Position numbers and translations under genes: made by a program. Positions 1 to 12,040 of a DNA stretch of 64,000 nt are shown one piece after another. Location: assembly GCA_963969595.1 (NCBI GenBank), contig OZ018412.1:17982501-18046500 (forward strand). The letters are read 5' to 3'. The first letter of the stretch is position 1. Each line of letters begins with the position of its first letter. The stretch is from Neckera pumila (taxonomy: Eukaryota; Streptophyta; Bryopsida; Hypnales; Neckeraceae). Under the pieces are notes generated by a model that saw only the letters and a list, made by a program, of their open reading frames with translations, was not told the origin of the DNA and made no database searches.

Positions 1-860
1 TGTGGTTGATTTGGGGGGCAAGTCATTTTTTCAATATATACTTTTAAGAAGTTATTTTGGGATGAGCTTTGAGCAAGATAAATATGATCGGACCGTAGAA
101 ATTGAGGCTACAATGCCTTGACAATGTAATGCCACAAGAATGAAGGTGATCAAAGCTTTCATTTAGACATGAGAATGGCTCAAAGATTGAAGTGAGAATT
201 GAATCTACTACAATTAAGAAAAAAGTGTCTCTAAAGTAGGTGGCTCAAAATTCTCTTACACTCTAAAACACTCCACTCCTCAAATATACATTGTTTGTAC
301 ATGTTGGATTTCCATCTTCACAAGAATGTACAAAAAATGTACATTTCATGGTTTTTAAACTTTTGCAGTTTGAACTTCAAAAATTCATAACTAATTCTTT
401 AGAGTTCCAAAAAATATGAAATAACTTGGATTAGATGCCAAGTCTACTTGTTTTTCAAGGAAATTTTAATGAAATATAATTCAAAATTTTTTACCTCCCC
501 AAAATTCAATTTCAACTCTTAGATGGGTAGTTTTTGAGAAAAAAAAAATTTATACATATATTTTTTTTCACATACCACGCAGGACTATGACTAAAATAAT
601 ATTTTATATTTTATATTTTATTAAATATATATATATATATATATTTATATATTTTTTCTCTGGATTTGCACATTTGGCGGCTTGTCAGACGGCCCTCTAC
701 AGGGCCCAAACTTTCTGTAATGGCTAATCCATGTACATCCTTGGATTTCATGGATTACACGGTGGTGGGCTTGCCAAGCAACATTGTTGCCTTTGGTCGA
801 TTTATGGATTCTATGCTTGTCGTAGGTCAAAATACACCTAATTTGTAAAAATCCAAAGAG
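1..860. other. AT-rich spacer, no gene seen
   Basis: Very AT-rich DNA with homopolymer A/T runs and an alternating AT tract around 625-645. The short open frames here have no recognisable domain, no splice context and biased low-complexity composition. I see no gene. Confidence 0.6.
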
Positions 861-894
861 GAACGGAATTAGAGCATCTTTAGAATTTACTACA

Positions 895-985
895 TCATTA
901 TAATGCATCACTTCGCATTGTTACAATGCAGTTGCAAGCAATGCATTGTAATAATGCAATAACAATGCGAAGTAATGCTTTGCAA
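895..985. repeat. Imperfect palindrome built on GCATTGT words
   Basis: The left arm around 902-928 (CATCACTTCGCATTGTTAC) is repeated in inverted orientation around 945-978 (GTAATAATGCAA then TAACAATGCGAAGTAATG). The loop is short. It looks like a small foldback or MITE remnant. No clear target duplication was found. Confidence 0.5.
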
Positions 986-1076
986 TGATGCGCTAAATTG
1001 TAATTAACGTGTAAATCCATGAAACAACAATAATCACATGATAATTGTTGACAAATCGTAGGGTCTGAACTTTGTG

Positions 1077-2023
1077 TTGAACTTCTAAAAGCCCATTGTC
1101 CCTTCAGAGGACAAATGGGATTTCGGGCAGGTATCTACGGGCTGAATTTTTGTTGTGATTTTCCAATTTTTTTTTTAAAGATAGAAAAATTGCTAAGCTT
1201 CGTGGGATTATAATTTTTTTCTCAATCGGTGCTTGGGAAAAAATGTTATGCCCAAATAAGCTCAAAACAAGGGACGGGGGGCAACAAAAAAAGTCTTGCA
1301 ATTTTTTTATTTATTTTTAAATTTTTAAATTTTCTTATAGATTATACTTTTGTCTATCTGGAAAGCTTTGATTCATTTCATTTGGATTATTATAAGAAAG
1401 TTATGGACAATCTTGTTTTTCGGGCACTTAAAACATCTTCCTGAAAAAAATAACTTATAGAATTCATTTCTGAATGCAATAACTTGTAGGATTCATATCT
1501 ACAATTTTCTAGAAACATAAGTTTCATATGGTTTAGTTTTTTTTCTAGAACAATCTCACCATTGGAATTAGTGCTTTTTAATTCCATATAAAATATATTA
1601 GTATTTTAGATTTTTCTTCTATCTTGTACCTACTTCTACTTAATAATTTTTTTAATAATGAAAATTAAGTTTTTCTGGAGTTTTTTTTTTTCCTAGAATC
1701 TCAACTCAATTCTCCACTATAATATTTAAAGATCAAAACTCTGTAGTGCAAAAAATTTAAGTTAAAAATGTTCAAAGTCATAAAATCTAGTCCCGCAATG
1801 TGCTGAAAAACTTGTTTTTTTCACTTTAAACACAAATATCTTCCAATCTATGTAGTTAGAAATTTTGAAATTTTTTCCACACATTCTCATACTAGTTAGG
1901 TGTAAGATCGTATGGTTAGATGTGCAAAAAAAACATTTTTCATTTTTTTTTACTCATTGCTATAAAAATGGCAGTTTTGGGTGTTTTTTGGCAAAAAAAA
2001 GGCCTTGGGCCTTTAGGGGTTAA
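1077..2023. mobile_element. TTAA-bounded inverted-repeat element, copy 1 (subfamily A)
   Basis: About 947 bp. The right end reads GGCCTTTAGGGG followed by TTAA at 2020-2023. The left end is degenerate (TTGA, then ACTTCTAAAAG) but is followed by the same internal text as the other copies: CATTGTCCC, then a GGGCAGGT..CTAC block. Internal blocks shared with the copies at 15650, 27002 and 37422 include an AAGTTATGGACAATCTTG word and the CTTCTACTTAATAATTTTT block. No transposase is encoded. It is a non-autonomous DNA element by inference. Confidence 0.7.
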
Positions 2024-3609
2024 ATGATACATCACTATCTTCCTAAGATAAATATGTTTGAAATATACCTTCTTTTTTTAAATGATACATCAAATTGTTA
2101 CCTATTTCATTCCATTATTTAGGATGCAACTACACCAAGTAAAATTTTGCCTCGAGGATAAGACATTTCATCAATTCTTTAAGATATGCATGCATGTTAT
2201 AGGCCAAACCTTACTAAAGGTTGTATTCAATGACTTCATCTGTTGACTCTTTAACTATAGAAGAAGGAAAGTAGGAATTCTCTTAATAATAACTAGTGTG
2301 CCTAGATTGTGTCGTTGCCACAATCAAAACAAAAAATAAGAGTATTTTTCTAATTTTTTGATTCAAATAAAAACTTTAAAATTCAATAACTTTCACATCA
2401 CAAGTCCAAACACCACAAAACAAAGCTTGTGCATCCCTCTTCGCCAAGAGCTTTTCAACGGTACCAAGCATGCAACCGAGGGACGCAAGGTCTAAGAGAT
2501 CTCAATGTAACAAAACAAGCAAACAAACAAACAAACTTAAGGTATGGATTGATTGATATTGATGCTAGCATATTTAAAGCATTGATGCTAGCATATTTAA
2601 AGACACTACTAATGGTACTAAAATGACTAGCATCATTCTAATAAATATGAAACTAATCTTCAGTTAAAAGTGCCAACTAACCCTTACAGAAAGACAAAGC
2701 GAGTCAATGCTACAAGGACAGAGCCTCTTGTAGCGTAGCTGTTGCTTGTTTTTCCTTCATGCTTTTTCTTCCATGAGCTTGACTTCTAGTTGAATTTTCA
2801 GCACAGGTTATGGAAATTAACTAATTCTTTACGAGCAGATTATTAAGCCTCTCAGAGTTGACTCTGGAGAACACTGACAGCTGTTGAATAATGCTATGCA
2901 TGTGTTTTCTCCACTCAAAATGAATTTCTGAAGCTCAAGAATCTCATGCTAAGAAATAGGACTGCTCGGAGCTCAAATGATCTTCACAAGTTCCTGTTCT
3001 AATGCCTTCCTCCGTAAGCTTAGTAACCTGTCTGTTCATCTGCGTAACCTGCAGACGAACTATATCCCTGAACAGCATAAAAGTAAGCAGCCAACAGAGC
3101 AGAGAGGAGCAAAAGACGGTCCCACAAATTCGTCAAATCTTTGACCAGATACCAATCTCCTGGCATCTGGTCCTTGAATTAATGCATGGATCAGTTGAGA
3201 TAAACAGAGGCCGACCCAGCTTCGATTGAACTCAGCCAGTGACCAGGTAAAAAAGCTATTTCTCCAACTAAGGTTGTAACCCAAGGTGTTAGTTCAGTCT
3301 GGGAAAGAATCAGATGATAACTGTCAAGCTGCATAAGGAGGCATTCCATTGTCATTTGGCCCAAAACTTAGGTTCCTGTATTCACTCTTGCACAACCCCT
3401 GGAGAAGTTTGGTTCGCCACGATGATAGATGTACTACAAGACACCAAAAAATACTTTGCTGGCAGACTCCAAATCTTGACACTAAACTACTTGGGAACCA
3501 AATGGAATTGAGGGATCAAATCTCCAAAGTTTTTTTCCCATGGATACTAGCTTTAAAATGGCCTAAGGAGAATACACAAAAGTACACAAAGTAACTTACA
3601 TTGAACGCT
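2024..3609. other. Spacer downstream of the helicase gene
   Basis: No convincing coding exon is visible. A 19-bp word GATGCTAGCATATTTAAAG occurs twice in tandem at about 2561-2602, and a CAAA microsatellite lies at about 2515-2535. The part next to 3610 should include the 3'UTR of the minus-strand helicase gene, but no polyadenylation site could be fixed. Confidence 0.5.
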
Positions 3610-6387
3610 TCACATGTACTTCACAAAAGAGGGAAGGCCATTCCGCATCTCGGCCAAGCAACCGAACACTCGCTCGAGTTGACGTTCCACTGGCAATCCT
3701 ATGAGGCCCTTCATCTCAATTTTACCAGTTTCATACGCAAGCGAATCGCGCACCGCAGCGGACGTTATAGCCACACTCAGCATTTCATAAGCCTCAGGTT
3801 CCATGTGAGTTTCCATCACGATGGTCTTCCCTCGAGTGCGAATGCGGTGGATTCCAATATCGGCTGCAAGTCGTTTCACGTACAAGGTCTTCAGCAGGAG
3901 CTCCACAGTTGGAGGCTCCGGGCCATACTCGTTCCGGAGCCTGTTGGTGAACAGCATAAGAGCATTCATGCTTTCATGCGCGGCTTTCTCCGCGTCGTTT
4001 GTCACTTTGTCTCGTAATGCAGCACTCGTCACGTAGTCCCCCGGGATGTGCGTGGAGACTGCCAGATCCAGCTGCACCTCCTGGAACGTCACCTCCGGAA
4101 GCTTCTGGTGGTCGACGTTGGAGAGGCCCTCAAACAGCATCTCCAGGTACAAATCTACACCAATTTTCGCCACGTCGCCACTCTGCTTCTCCCCAAACAC
4201 GCTGCCAATCCCCCGGATGGCCATGTCGCGCTCGGCAAGCTGGAACCCCTGGCCTAACCCACAGCAATCTTCCAGAGCCACCAGCCGCTCTAGTGCTTCG
4301 TCGGAGAGATTCTCCTTGGAAGGGTGAAACATGTAAGCGTGCGCCTTGCGGTCTGCGCGGCCCACTCGCCCGCGCAGCTGGTATAGCTGGGCAAGACCAA
4401 AGAGCTGCACGTCTTCGATAATGATCGTGTTCACCCTCCGGATGTCCAGTCCACTCTCCACAATGCTGGTGCAGAGCAGGATGAGGCAGCTGCCTTCACT
4501 GAACTGCTCCATGGAATCCTCCAATGCTGCGGCGCTTTGCTGCCCGTGTGCAATGCCAATGCCAACGTCTGGAAAGTAAGACTCCAGAATGGCCTTCGTC
4601 TCTTCCATCCCCTTCACTCGTGGCACGACGTAGAACACCTGCCCCCCTCGGTTTAGCTCAAACTCAATGGCCTTCTTCACAATCTCAGGGTTGAATTCCT
4701 TCAAATGAGTTGTGATAGGACGCCGCTCCGCTGGAGGGGTGGTGATCAGGCTCGCATCCCGGAACCCACTGAGAGCCAAGTACAATGTTCGAGGAATAGG
4801 AGTAGCAGACAGCGTAAGCACATCCACTGAAGTCTTCATGGAGGTGATTCTCTCCTTCTGCCTGACCCCAAACCGCTGCTCCTCATCCACCACCAAAAGC
4901 CCGAGGTTATGATACCGAACTTGCGCACCGAGAAGCGAATGTGTGCCAACAACAATACTCAGGCTGCCATCAGAGATTCCAGCAATCACTTCCTTCTTCT
5001 CATGATCCTTCTGGAAGCGACTGAGCAGGGCCACTTTCATATCATACCCTGCGAACCGCTCACGGACAACCTCATAGTGCTGTTTAGCCAGTACAGTGGT
5101 GGGAGCCAGGACCATCACTTGCTTCCCTGCAGCAGCAGCTAAGAAGAGCGCACGCAGCGCGACTTCGGTTTTCCCAAAGCCCACGTCACCACAAATGAGC
5201 CGGTCCATGGGGGTCTCCCTCACCGTCATATCCCTCTCCACATCCAGAATCGCCTGTTGCTGGTCCACTGTCTCCGTATAAGGAAACTTCTTTGCAAAAG
5301 AAGCCATCAGTTTGCGATTTCGTGGGTACACGGGTCGCGTCTGCTTCAAACGATGAATGTAAAGCTCCATCATGTTCACCACCAGCTTCTGAATTGCCAC
5401 TTTGCCCTTGCTCATTCTTTTCTCCCATTGCGCGGTATCATTCAGCTTGCTCAAGGTAGGCGCACGCCCCACCTCCCCCGGAGAAAAATATCTATACAGA
5501 AGCTTGTTGGCTTGCTTTGCACGCAGTTTCGCAACACCATCTGCATACTTCAAGTAGATATACTTAACAGGTTTTTCTTTCCCTTGAGGAACTTCATATT
5601 TGATGCCAATGAAGCATCCTACTCCAACCCGCTTGTGCACCACATACTCTCCGACGGAGAGTGTATCCGGGTCCACAGCATAAGAAAACTCGCCTTCACC
5701 ACCCCCTTGACCTCGTTGCTTCATGGTGTTGGAAATGGCTTGCATGCCTTGGCGTCGCTGCTCTAGTAACCGCTCCTTCATCTTCCGAGCTGATTCAGCA
5801 TCCAGAGGTTTCTCAGGCGCTGCCCCTCCACTCTTGTCAACTTCATTTTCTAATTGATGGTGCAAATCGTCGAGAAGACTCGACCTGCTTGCTGATTGTG
5901 ACGATGTTGTCTCATGGATAACATCTTCCACTTCGGAGAGACGACTAGGAGATGATGACTTCTTTGAAGCTCCAGCCCTTCGCTTCCTTTGTGGGGACGC
6001 TTGTTGTAAGGACCGGAGCGTTTCAGGTAAAGAAGGGGATGACGACGACTCATTGGAGCTACTCTCCTCCAGAGTATCAGTCCTAGCTCGTGACCGGGCC
6101 AACCTTGATCTCAACCTGTGATTCAAACTAATGCTATTTGATTCTAATTCTAAATGGTGTCTGAATAATGGAATGCCTGGCGTTTTCCTTGCACAACAAA
6201 AACATAAACTCGGAGCTCTTAGACTTAGTGTCACTAGGATTTTCTTTCTGGGTCTCACTTGGAAGGTTTTCACTACTTCTCGACCCCAAAAATCATTCCT
6301 AGGATGACCCAATCTGCTAAATGACATCAGGGGCTTGGCAGCAGATGATTGACAAGCAAACAACGACGAGGAGCTTCTGAACTCCAT
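3610..6387 (-). CDS. Mfd/TRCF-like DEAD/DEAH-box DNA helicase, plastid-targeted
   Basis: A single uninterrupted 925-residue frame. Residues 1 to about 95 are Ser/Arg-rich and acid-poor, as in a chloroplast transit peptide, followed by a low-complexity Ser-rich linker to about 180. A CarD/TRCF RNA-polymerase-interaction-like domain ([13 protein letters not shown]) sits near 245-300. The superfamily 2 helicase core follows: Walker [10 protein letters not shown] at 400-408, DEEQ box at 501-504, SAT motif at 527-529, and motif [13 protein letters not shown] at 670-680. A TRCF C-terminal domain covers about 765-870. It lacks the UvrB-like N-terminal damage module of bacterial Mfd (normally about 1150 residues), as is usual for the plant homologues. 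By family knowledge it is an ATP-driven dsDNA translocase; a plastid role in transcription-coupled repair or transcription is inferred. The ATG at 6387 is chosen because the transit peptide starts there. Having no coding intron is notable for so long a plant gene. Confidence 0.93.
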   Translation of the reverse strand: MEFRSSSSLFACQSSAAKPLMSFSRLGHPRNDFWGREVVKTFQVRPRKKILVTLSLRAPSLCFCCARKTPGIPLFRHHLELESNSISLNHRLRSRLARSRARTDTLEESSSNESSSSPSLPETLRSLQQASPQRKRRAGASKKSSSPSRLSEVEDVIHETTSSQSASRSSLLDDLHHQLENEVDKSGGAAPEKPLDAESARKMKERLLEQRRQGMQAISNTMKQRGQGGGEGEFSYAVDPDTLSVGEYVVHKRVGVGCFIGIKYEVPQGKEKPVKYIYLKYADGVAKLRAKQANKLLYRYFSPGEVGRAPTLSKLNDTAQWEKRMSKGKVAIQKLVVNMMELYIHRLKQTRPVYPRNRKLMASFAKKFPYTETVDQQQAILDVERDMTVRETPMDRLICGDVGFGKTEVALRALFLAAAAGKQVMVLAPTTVLAKQHYEVVRERFAGYDMKVALLSRFQKDHEKKEVIAGISDGSLSIVVGTHSLLGAQVRYHNLGLLVVDEEQRFGVRQKERITSMKTSVDVLTLSATPIPRTLYLALSGFRDASLITTPPAERRPITTHLKEFNPEIVKKAIEFELNRGGQVFYVVPRVKGMEETKAILESYFPDVGIGIAHGQQSAAALEDSMEQFSEGSCLILLCTSIVESGLDIRRVNTIIIEDVQLFGLAQLYQLRGRVGRADRKAHAYMFHPSKENLSDEALERLVALEDCCGLGQGFQLAERDMAIRGIGSVFGEKQSGDVAKIGVDLYLEMLFEGLSNVDHQKLPEVTFQEVQLDLAVSTHIPGDYVTSAALRDKVTNDAEKAAHESMNALMLFTNRLRNEYGPEPPTVELLLKTLYVKRLAADIGIHRIRTRGKTIVMETHMEPEAYEMLSVAITSAAVRDSLAYETGKIEMKGLIGLPVERQLERVFGCLAEMRNGLPSFVKYM

Positions 6388-6451
6388 CTTGATTTATTCT
6401 CCGGTTAGAGGCCAAGGCCACCAATTGAAAAAAAGGCGACTTCCATCACCT

Positions 6452-7231
6452 TTAAAATCTCACTGCAAGGAAGCAATTTAGACCTCAACATCAACCCCAG
6501 TATCCATGGTTTGTAAACGACCAATGCAATTCATTAAATTCTAAGAATAATATAATTCAGATAAGGTCAACCTTCTTATAAGCAGATCGCTGTATTATAA
6601 GCTACCCAAATTAAAACAAACCAAAACTACACCGAACCAATAAATTCCGTACTAATCCTTAACCAGAAACACACCAACTAATATTTTATAAGCATCTTAC
6701 CCCGGCCCGTCTACATAGTCCAAGGTGCTACACGAACTAAAGGAAAGCTGCAAGATTAGAGAAGCAAAAGACAATCTCTAAGGTATGAGCACCCACTATC
6801 AACTCTTTTATCAATGACCCTCACTGTCAATTGCTGGTGCTCAAAAGTGATAATCTCTCCAATTTCAGGTCCATTTTCGGTGCTGAAGTTCTCTACATTC
6901 ACTTCAGCACGTCTTCTCCTCTAATTCTAAAATACATTTTTCCTCAATCCGAATTCCAGTCAGTATTGCTGAATTGCAATAAATGGCAATTCCAGGTGCG
7001 CATACCTTAGCAGCTAATTCAAAGGAGCTTACTAACAACACACACATCCTTAAAAAGCAATTCATCACAATTTCCAACACGCTACTTTTCGAGCTCCGAA
7101 TCCTGCATACCTGCGGCACATTCACAGGCTGATTGAGCTCCCCGGGCTGCTCCTCCATCCTCCACGAGCTGCTCGCGCTCCTTCTTCAGCTTCACGTACC
7201 AAGAGGCGGACAATTCTGCGGAGACAAGCAT
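6452..7231 (-). promoter_or_regulatory. Candidate upstream ORF (43 codons) in the helicase leader
   Basis: An ATG at 7231 on the minus strand opens a frame starting MLVSAELSASWYVKLKKERE. After splicing of the leader intron (7110-6463) it would end four codons into the second exon at a TAA (6454-6452), giving 43 codons. Without splicing it ends after 49 codons. Its charged, non-repetitive composition looks coding, but I recognise no family. It lies upstream of the helicase start, so it is treated as a uORF; it could instead be the first exon of an unrelated small protein. Confidence 0.4.
6463..7110 (-). other. Probable 5'UTR intron of the helicase gene
   Basis: On the minus strand a good donor, GCCGCAG|GTATGC, lies at 7111/7110 and a good acceptor, CCTTGCAG|TGAG, at 6463/6462, with a T-rich run before the acceptor. 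The 648-bp interval is AT-rich like an intron, while the sequence upstream (7111 to about 7400) is GC-richer. Splicing would leave a 75-nt leader segment before the helicase ATG. This is inferred from splice signals only. Confidence 0.55.
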
Positions 7232-7500
7232 CCTAATTCGAGCTCTTAAACCCTGCAAATTTCCTCTCGAATCTCAACCAAACCAGGCGATTGTTAGCTT
7301 CAATTGAAGCGGCGGGTCATTGCCACGTCGTAAGAATGGCGAAGGGCTCCTCTGCGAGATCATGCGAACACTACTGCAACGCAAAAATCTCTCCTGCGAA
7401 GGTCACGACCAAGAAGCTCCAGACAGAGGTCGACGTGAAACCCTAACAACCCAGATGGCTGCCGATTGTTCGCACTAATTTCTTACCCACAGGGCACAAG
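7232..7500 (-). promoter_or_regulatory. Presumed promoter/leader region of the helicase gene
   Basis: GC-richer DNA between the leader exon and AT-rich spacer. No textbook TATA box is evident. The assignment rests only on position upstream of the leader exon. Confidence 0.35.
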
Positions 7501-8585
7501 AAGCCCACGTGTCGTGCTATGAGTGGTTGAAAAATGAGACTGTAAACCGCAAGTCACGTTTAGTGCCCAAGGTCTTTTTTTCTTACAATTCTGGAGTTTG
7601 TGCTCAACAAAATTGTTGATATATTGTTCAAAAGGGAGCCGACCCATTTCCGGTCACTTAAGAAGTTCAGCTTATCTGCTGTGTATATGGTGAAGAGAAA
7701 AACTTCCACGTTTAGAGAATTAGATTTCAGAAGGATTTCATATTTTTGAATATTTTTTTCCTCAAAAACAAAATTTATTTATTATGAAATTTTTTTGTGA
7801 AAATTTCATTCAACTTATTTTTGTTATATAGGTCATCCTATTTCCTATCATAGGTTGGTTACAAAATCGGCAATGCTTCAATGTAAGTGATGGTTGTGGC
7901 TTCTAATGTACATCTTGTAATCATTGTATGCTTTCAACATTTGTCCTGCTTGTGCTACTCTTGCTTTGGGCAAACTGTCATCTAAACCACAACTGATTGG
8001 AAACATATAGCCTAGCTAGCGAAAAATAGCCTAGCTAGCGAAAGTCCTGCTTTGGGCAAACTGTCACCTAAACCACAACTAACTGGAAACATAATAGCCT
8101 AGCTAGCAAAACTGATTGAAAATGGGTGGCTGATTGAAAATGGGTCGGCTATATATCACTTAGGAAAGGAGAACTCAACAACAATATCACATGCAGATTG
8201 CAAGATTGATGGTGCTTGATCAAGAAGGGGTTGAAAATTTGAAAGTGGCTTGAAGTCTTTCAACCCCTTTCCTTACATGCCAAATCTAAAGTCATTGACC
8301 TAAAAAACAATTATGAAGTTAAAGGGAATAACATTCATGTGTAATCAATTTTAGGCATCCCAAAGCCTACTCTACAATTTATTTTGAATGATTTTGCATA
8401 TTTGGTGTTCATCTCTTCCCGAGGACTTAACACTACAAAATCAAGATTTGAAAAAAAACAAAAAAACTTTTGAGCACTTTGAGACTAAGCACTTTCACAA
8501 TACTTGCATAACGATTTTAGGGTTTAGCCAATCTTGTACACATTCCATCAGAGTCTCAATTCAAAAGTTTGAAAGTATCTCAAAT
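7500..8585. other. Spacer with a short direct repeat
   Basis: No coding region was recognised. A roughly 60-bp unit, TGCTTTGGGCAAACTGTCA ... CTAGCTAGC, occurs at 7962-8020 and again at 8048-8107, with small differences and an extra CTAGCTAGC between. Further on, a small hairpin pairs GGGGTTGAAA (about 8225) with TTTCAACCCC (about 8258). Confidence 0.6.
7962..8107. repeat. Two-copy direct repeat
   Basis: Two adjacent copies of about 60 bp share GCTTTGGGCAAACTGTCA, CTAAACCACAACT, GGAAACATA and TAGCCTAGCTAGC. They are separated by about 27 bp that duplicates the last word. It is a local tandem duplication. Confidence 0.8.
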
Positions 8586-9016
8586 TCAAGGGCTATTAAC
8601 ATCCATTTTATTCCATTGAAGTGATTCAGAGCACCAGAATTGTGACTTCGATATATGGGCAGTACTCCGTATAATATAAGCCACAGGAGCAGCTGCATGC
8701 AATCGTGTTCCTGGAGGATGTTGGAGATTTCCCACCTTTTCGTTGTTGTTTCTGAAATCTATTGCTTGAATCTGTATATGCAATACAGTTATGACACCTC
8801 CAGGGCTCTGAATGCAACATAGCCGAGCCTCAAACTCGAAGGTGATGATTCTCTTGTACCGTGAAGTAAAGCGTCGAACAAAGTACCCACTATCTATTCG
8901 AGTTCTTGGATAGATACACGAATTTGAAGCAAGCAAGGTACGTCTGCATTCGATCTTCAGTACTTGAGCAGCTGCTGCCGAAGTGCCAATACCATCATCA
9001 TTTTCCCAAGAAACCT
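8586..9016 (-). CDS. Possible terminal exon of an unrecognised gene in the array
   Basis: After a good acceptor, TCTTGTGCAG|GTTTCT, at about 9014 on the minus strand, an open frame of about 142 codons runs to 8586. Composition is balanced and the frame includes YPRTRIDSGYFVRR and SPGGVITVLHIQ. There are faint echoes of secreted beta-jelly-roll proteins, too weak to name. It sits at the downstream end of the repeated minus-strand array, so it may be the 3' exon of the leftmost unit. It could equally be a chance frame. Confidence 0.3.
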
Positions 9017-9936
9017 GCACAAGACGGAGATAACTTGTTAAAAGCCCTGCTGTTACCTTCGTTTCTAGTTTGATGAGAAGCGGTGTTCATCGTACGTATG
9101 TTTCGTCTCTGTTCCTACCACAGGTCTACAGCAATTGCCATAATTATAATTTGCACTGCTCCATTTGGTGCTTACATCACGTGTCTCAAGTTGGAAACAA
9201 GCAAGCAACACGAGCTGCAGTTACTTTAAAGCGTTTTACAATGTAGGCGAACAATTACGTGCACACCTCTGGAGTTTCAATTTAAGTGCTTCTCAGAGTT
9301 TCGCATGTTTGGCTGTCTTCTGCGGTGACCAGCGGGTTGAATGCAGCACCTCGCAAGATGGAAGCATTAGCGTGTTAGATATAGAATCACTACTGTAGCT
9401 AATTAAGATGCTCAAATCTAACGACCCATCCCAGCATTGCTTGCACATAAGAGGGCAAAAAAGATTACGTATGATTATCTATTAAAGAATCCATAGAATT
9501 CGAGATAGTCTCAGTACGTGTCCCAACGATGCATCCTATTGAAAGTACGTACCTCTCTTGAAAGCCAGAGGAACTTTCGGGATTTTGTAAAACAGAGCGA
9601 AAGAAGGACACATCCACGGCATGTTTTCCAAGACGGTGTGCAGGCGTACTCGCTCCTTTGCACGGCCAATCCTTTCACTTCCTCACTGAAAGGGACCGAA
9701 ACGAACAGTACTTGTAAATTCGGATACTTAAAAAAAAAAAAAATGTTTCAAAAACACTCAGTAGCCTTCAACATGCTCCACAATGGAAGATAGGTCCATT
9801 GAAATCTGTAGCACATTCGATGAATCACCTTTTTCAGGGAGAAAGTTCCACAGGTCGTGTGCCGAAAGCATGATGACACATGCTTGGAATCATGCGCATG
9901 ACTGGCCATGAGAGAACTCAAGCTTAAAACACCGCC

Positions 9937-10199
9937 GATCGAGTTTTTCGGGTTTGGGGTTCAGGTTTTAGGGAGTCCAGGTTAGTGGAGACGAGTTCTG
10001 CCATGGCGAGGTAGGCTAGAAGCAAGATCTTACTGCATGTATCGTATTAGCTTTTCGGGAACGACTGTACCGCCCACGCTCTGACTGGCTGATTGACAGT
10101 GAACCAGTGACACTAAATTAAACTCGATCGACGATGGTCACTGCTGCATTTTAACCTCAAAACCCTGAAACCTGAACCGCAAACCGGAAAAACTCGATC
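9937..10199. repeat. Interrupted inverted repeat with degenerate telomere-like arms
   Basis: The left arm at 9937-9973 (GATCGAGTTTTTCGGG, then GTTTGGGGTTCAGG) is the inverse of 10161-10199 (CCTGAACCGCAAACC, then GGAAAAACTCGATC). About 190 bp lie between. It is the paralogue of the tighter hairpin at 11957-12040, with an insertion in the loop. Confidence 0.75.
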
Positions 10200-11956
10200 T
10201 GTCGGAGTTGGGCTCACAGTCGTATGTATATGACCATCTAATGGATGTGATTTCAACGATCTGCCCAGGTATTTTTACCTTTCTTATACCATTGATATGA
10301 GTTTGAAGGACTCCGAAAGCTAGAATTGAAATTCCTCTGTAGATCGGTGATGATCACCATGGGAACAGCAAGCGCACTCACTCAAGCGAGCTCCAGTTGA
10401 TCACCAGTCCTGCAAAACTTCAAAACCCACATTAATGGCTTCATCGATCTTGGCTTCACTAATGGCTCAACGTATTAAAACCCTGTTGCACGTTAACTGA
10501 GTTTCTAGTTTAATGATGAGAAGTGCAGCATATGTTTCGTCTTTCTAGCTATTAGAGAAAGTAAGTTCCTACATTTGCAAGTGCTGCTACATTTGGTGCT
10601 TACATCACAGTTTGGAAACAAGAAAGTAGCAACAAGAGCAGAGCTGCAATTGATAATTTATAGAGCTTCACAATATATGCACACCTGTGGAACGTCTCTT
10701 TCAAATTGCTTCTCAGATTTTCGCATGTTTGCGTTGTCTTCTGCAGTGACCAGCGATTTGAAAGCAGAACCTCGCAAGATGAAAGTTAAGCATTCCTCGT
10801 GTTAGATAATCAGTAGCTACTTATGATGCTCAAATTTAAGGATTCATCACATGAGTTCGCATAAGAGGGCCCAAAAGGAGAACTATTATCTACAGAAACC
10901 ATAGAATTCGTACCAGCCTTTCACTTCCTCCCTGAAAGTAGCAGAAACTAATTAAGATTGCCTGCAAAATCGGACACTCAAAGTCAAATACGATTTCAAA
11001 AGCACTTCAACTTGCTCCTCAGTACTTGAAATGTACTTCTATCCTTGAAATGTAAAACAATGACGAGTATACAACTAACCACTTTCTAACAGTGAGAACG
11101 CAAAATCCAAATGTGCTTAATTGAAGCTAACATGATCATGTGCTGAAAGCATGTACGATGATACATGCAATTATCGCATGGCTATCTTGCCATGAGAGAA
11201 CCGCTCAAATCTCCTCTCGTCTGGCAATTCAGTCCAAGTCTCGATTGGTCGTTGAAAAGTACGACCCATTCCGAACAATTAATCCCACCTGAATGACAAT
11301 GAGAAACCACTTGCAAAGCGAAATGGGCGTATATGACATTGAGAAAATGAGACGCAGAAGTAGCAGAGAAGATTGCGCATGCACTGCAGCCAGGCCTTAG
11401 CATGGAAACGAGACCATTCAATGGCGATGTCCAGAAACTCAGAGTTTTGCCACTTACTCGTCCGACCCCCTTTTCTCCCGCGCGCATGTCCTGCATCAGC
11501 AACAGCGCTCACTATACAACACCGCCATTAGTTATCAATATTATCTCGGCAACTTTTCGGCACTGTATTTCACAGATCTTGGCTTCCAGCAGGTTTGTTT
11601 TGCCCCGGAGCACCCCCTTCCCTACTAGCTCTCCTCCGAGTGTTCTTAATCTGCAGAATTTAGCAAAACTTCTTCACAGAAAAGTACATCCATAGCTACA
11701 AATATTGCGAATACTAGTGATAGATTTGAAAATGTTAGCACATCTCGAAATGCTTTTAGCACCGCGATCTGGTCGTGAGAATCGCATTATTTTGGGATTG
11801 CTGCCAAACAGGGGAAGGTTATGCGGAGTGAACCTTCACTTCAGAGACCAGGTTGATGGAGACGAGTTCTGCCATGGCGAGGTCGCCTGGAAGCATGATC
11901 TCACTGCATATATCCTCTTAGTTAGCTTTCCGGGAACCTGTGGCACCAAGTTAAAC

Positions 11957-12040
11957 GATCGAGGTTTTCTTCGGGTTTAGGGTTTAGGGTCGCTGCTGCA
12001 TTTGAACCCCTAAACCCTAAACCGAAAAGAAACCTCGATC
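11957..12040. repeat. Hairpin whose stem contains TTTAGGG telomere-like repeats
   Basis: The left arm at 11957-11989 begins GATCGAGG and ends GGGTTTAGGGTTTAGGG. The right arm at 12008-12040 is CCCTAAACCCTAAACCG..CCTCGATC. About 33 bp pair nearly perfectly around an 18-nt loop containing GCTGCTGCATTTG. The stem carries two plant telomere units in opposite orientations. Confidence 0.85.

Noticed and set aside
3601..4421. Plus-strand open frames of up to 140 codons over the helicase gene
   Set aside because: They are antisense to the conserved helicase frame, which carries all motifs. High-GC coding DNA produces such mirror frames.
7336..7446. Short plus-strand frame beginning MAKGSSARSCEHYC
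   Set aside because: It lies in the presumed leader/promoter of the minus-strand helicase gene, has no domain or splice context, and ends after about 36 codons.
8586..9016. Assignment of the array's last exon to GH16 or citrate-binding/alginate-lyase-like proteins
   Set aside because: Only short stretches resemble these folds; no catalytic motif is present, so no family is named.
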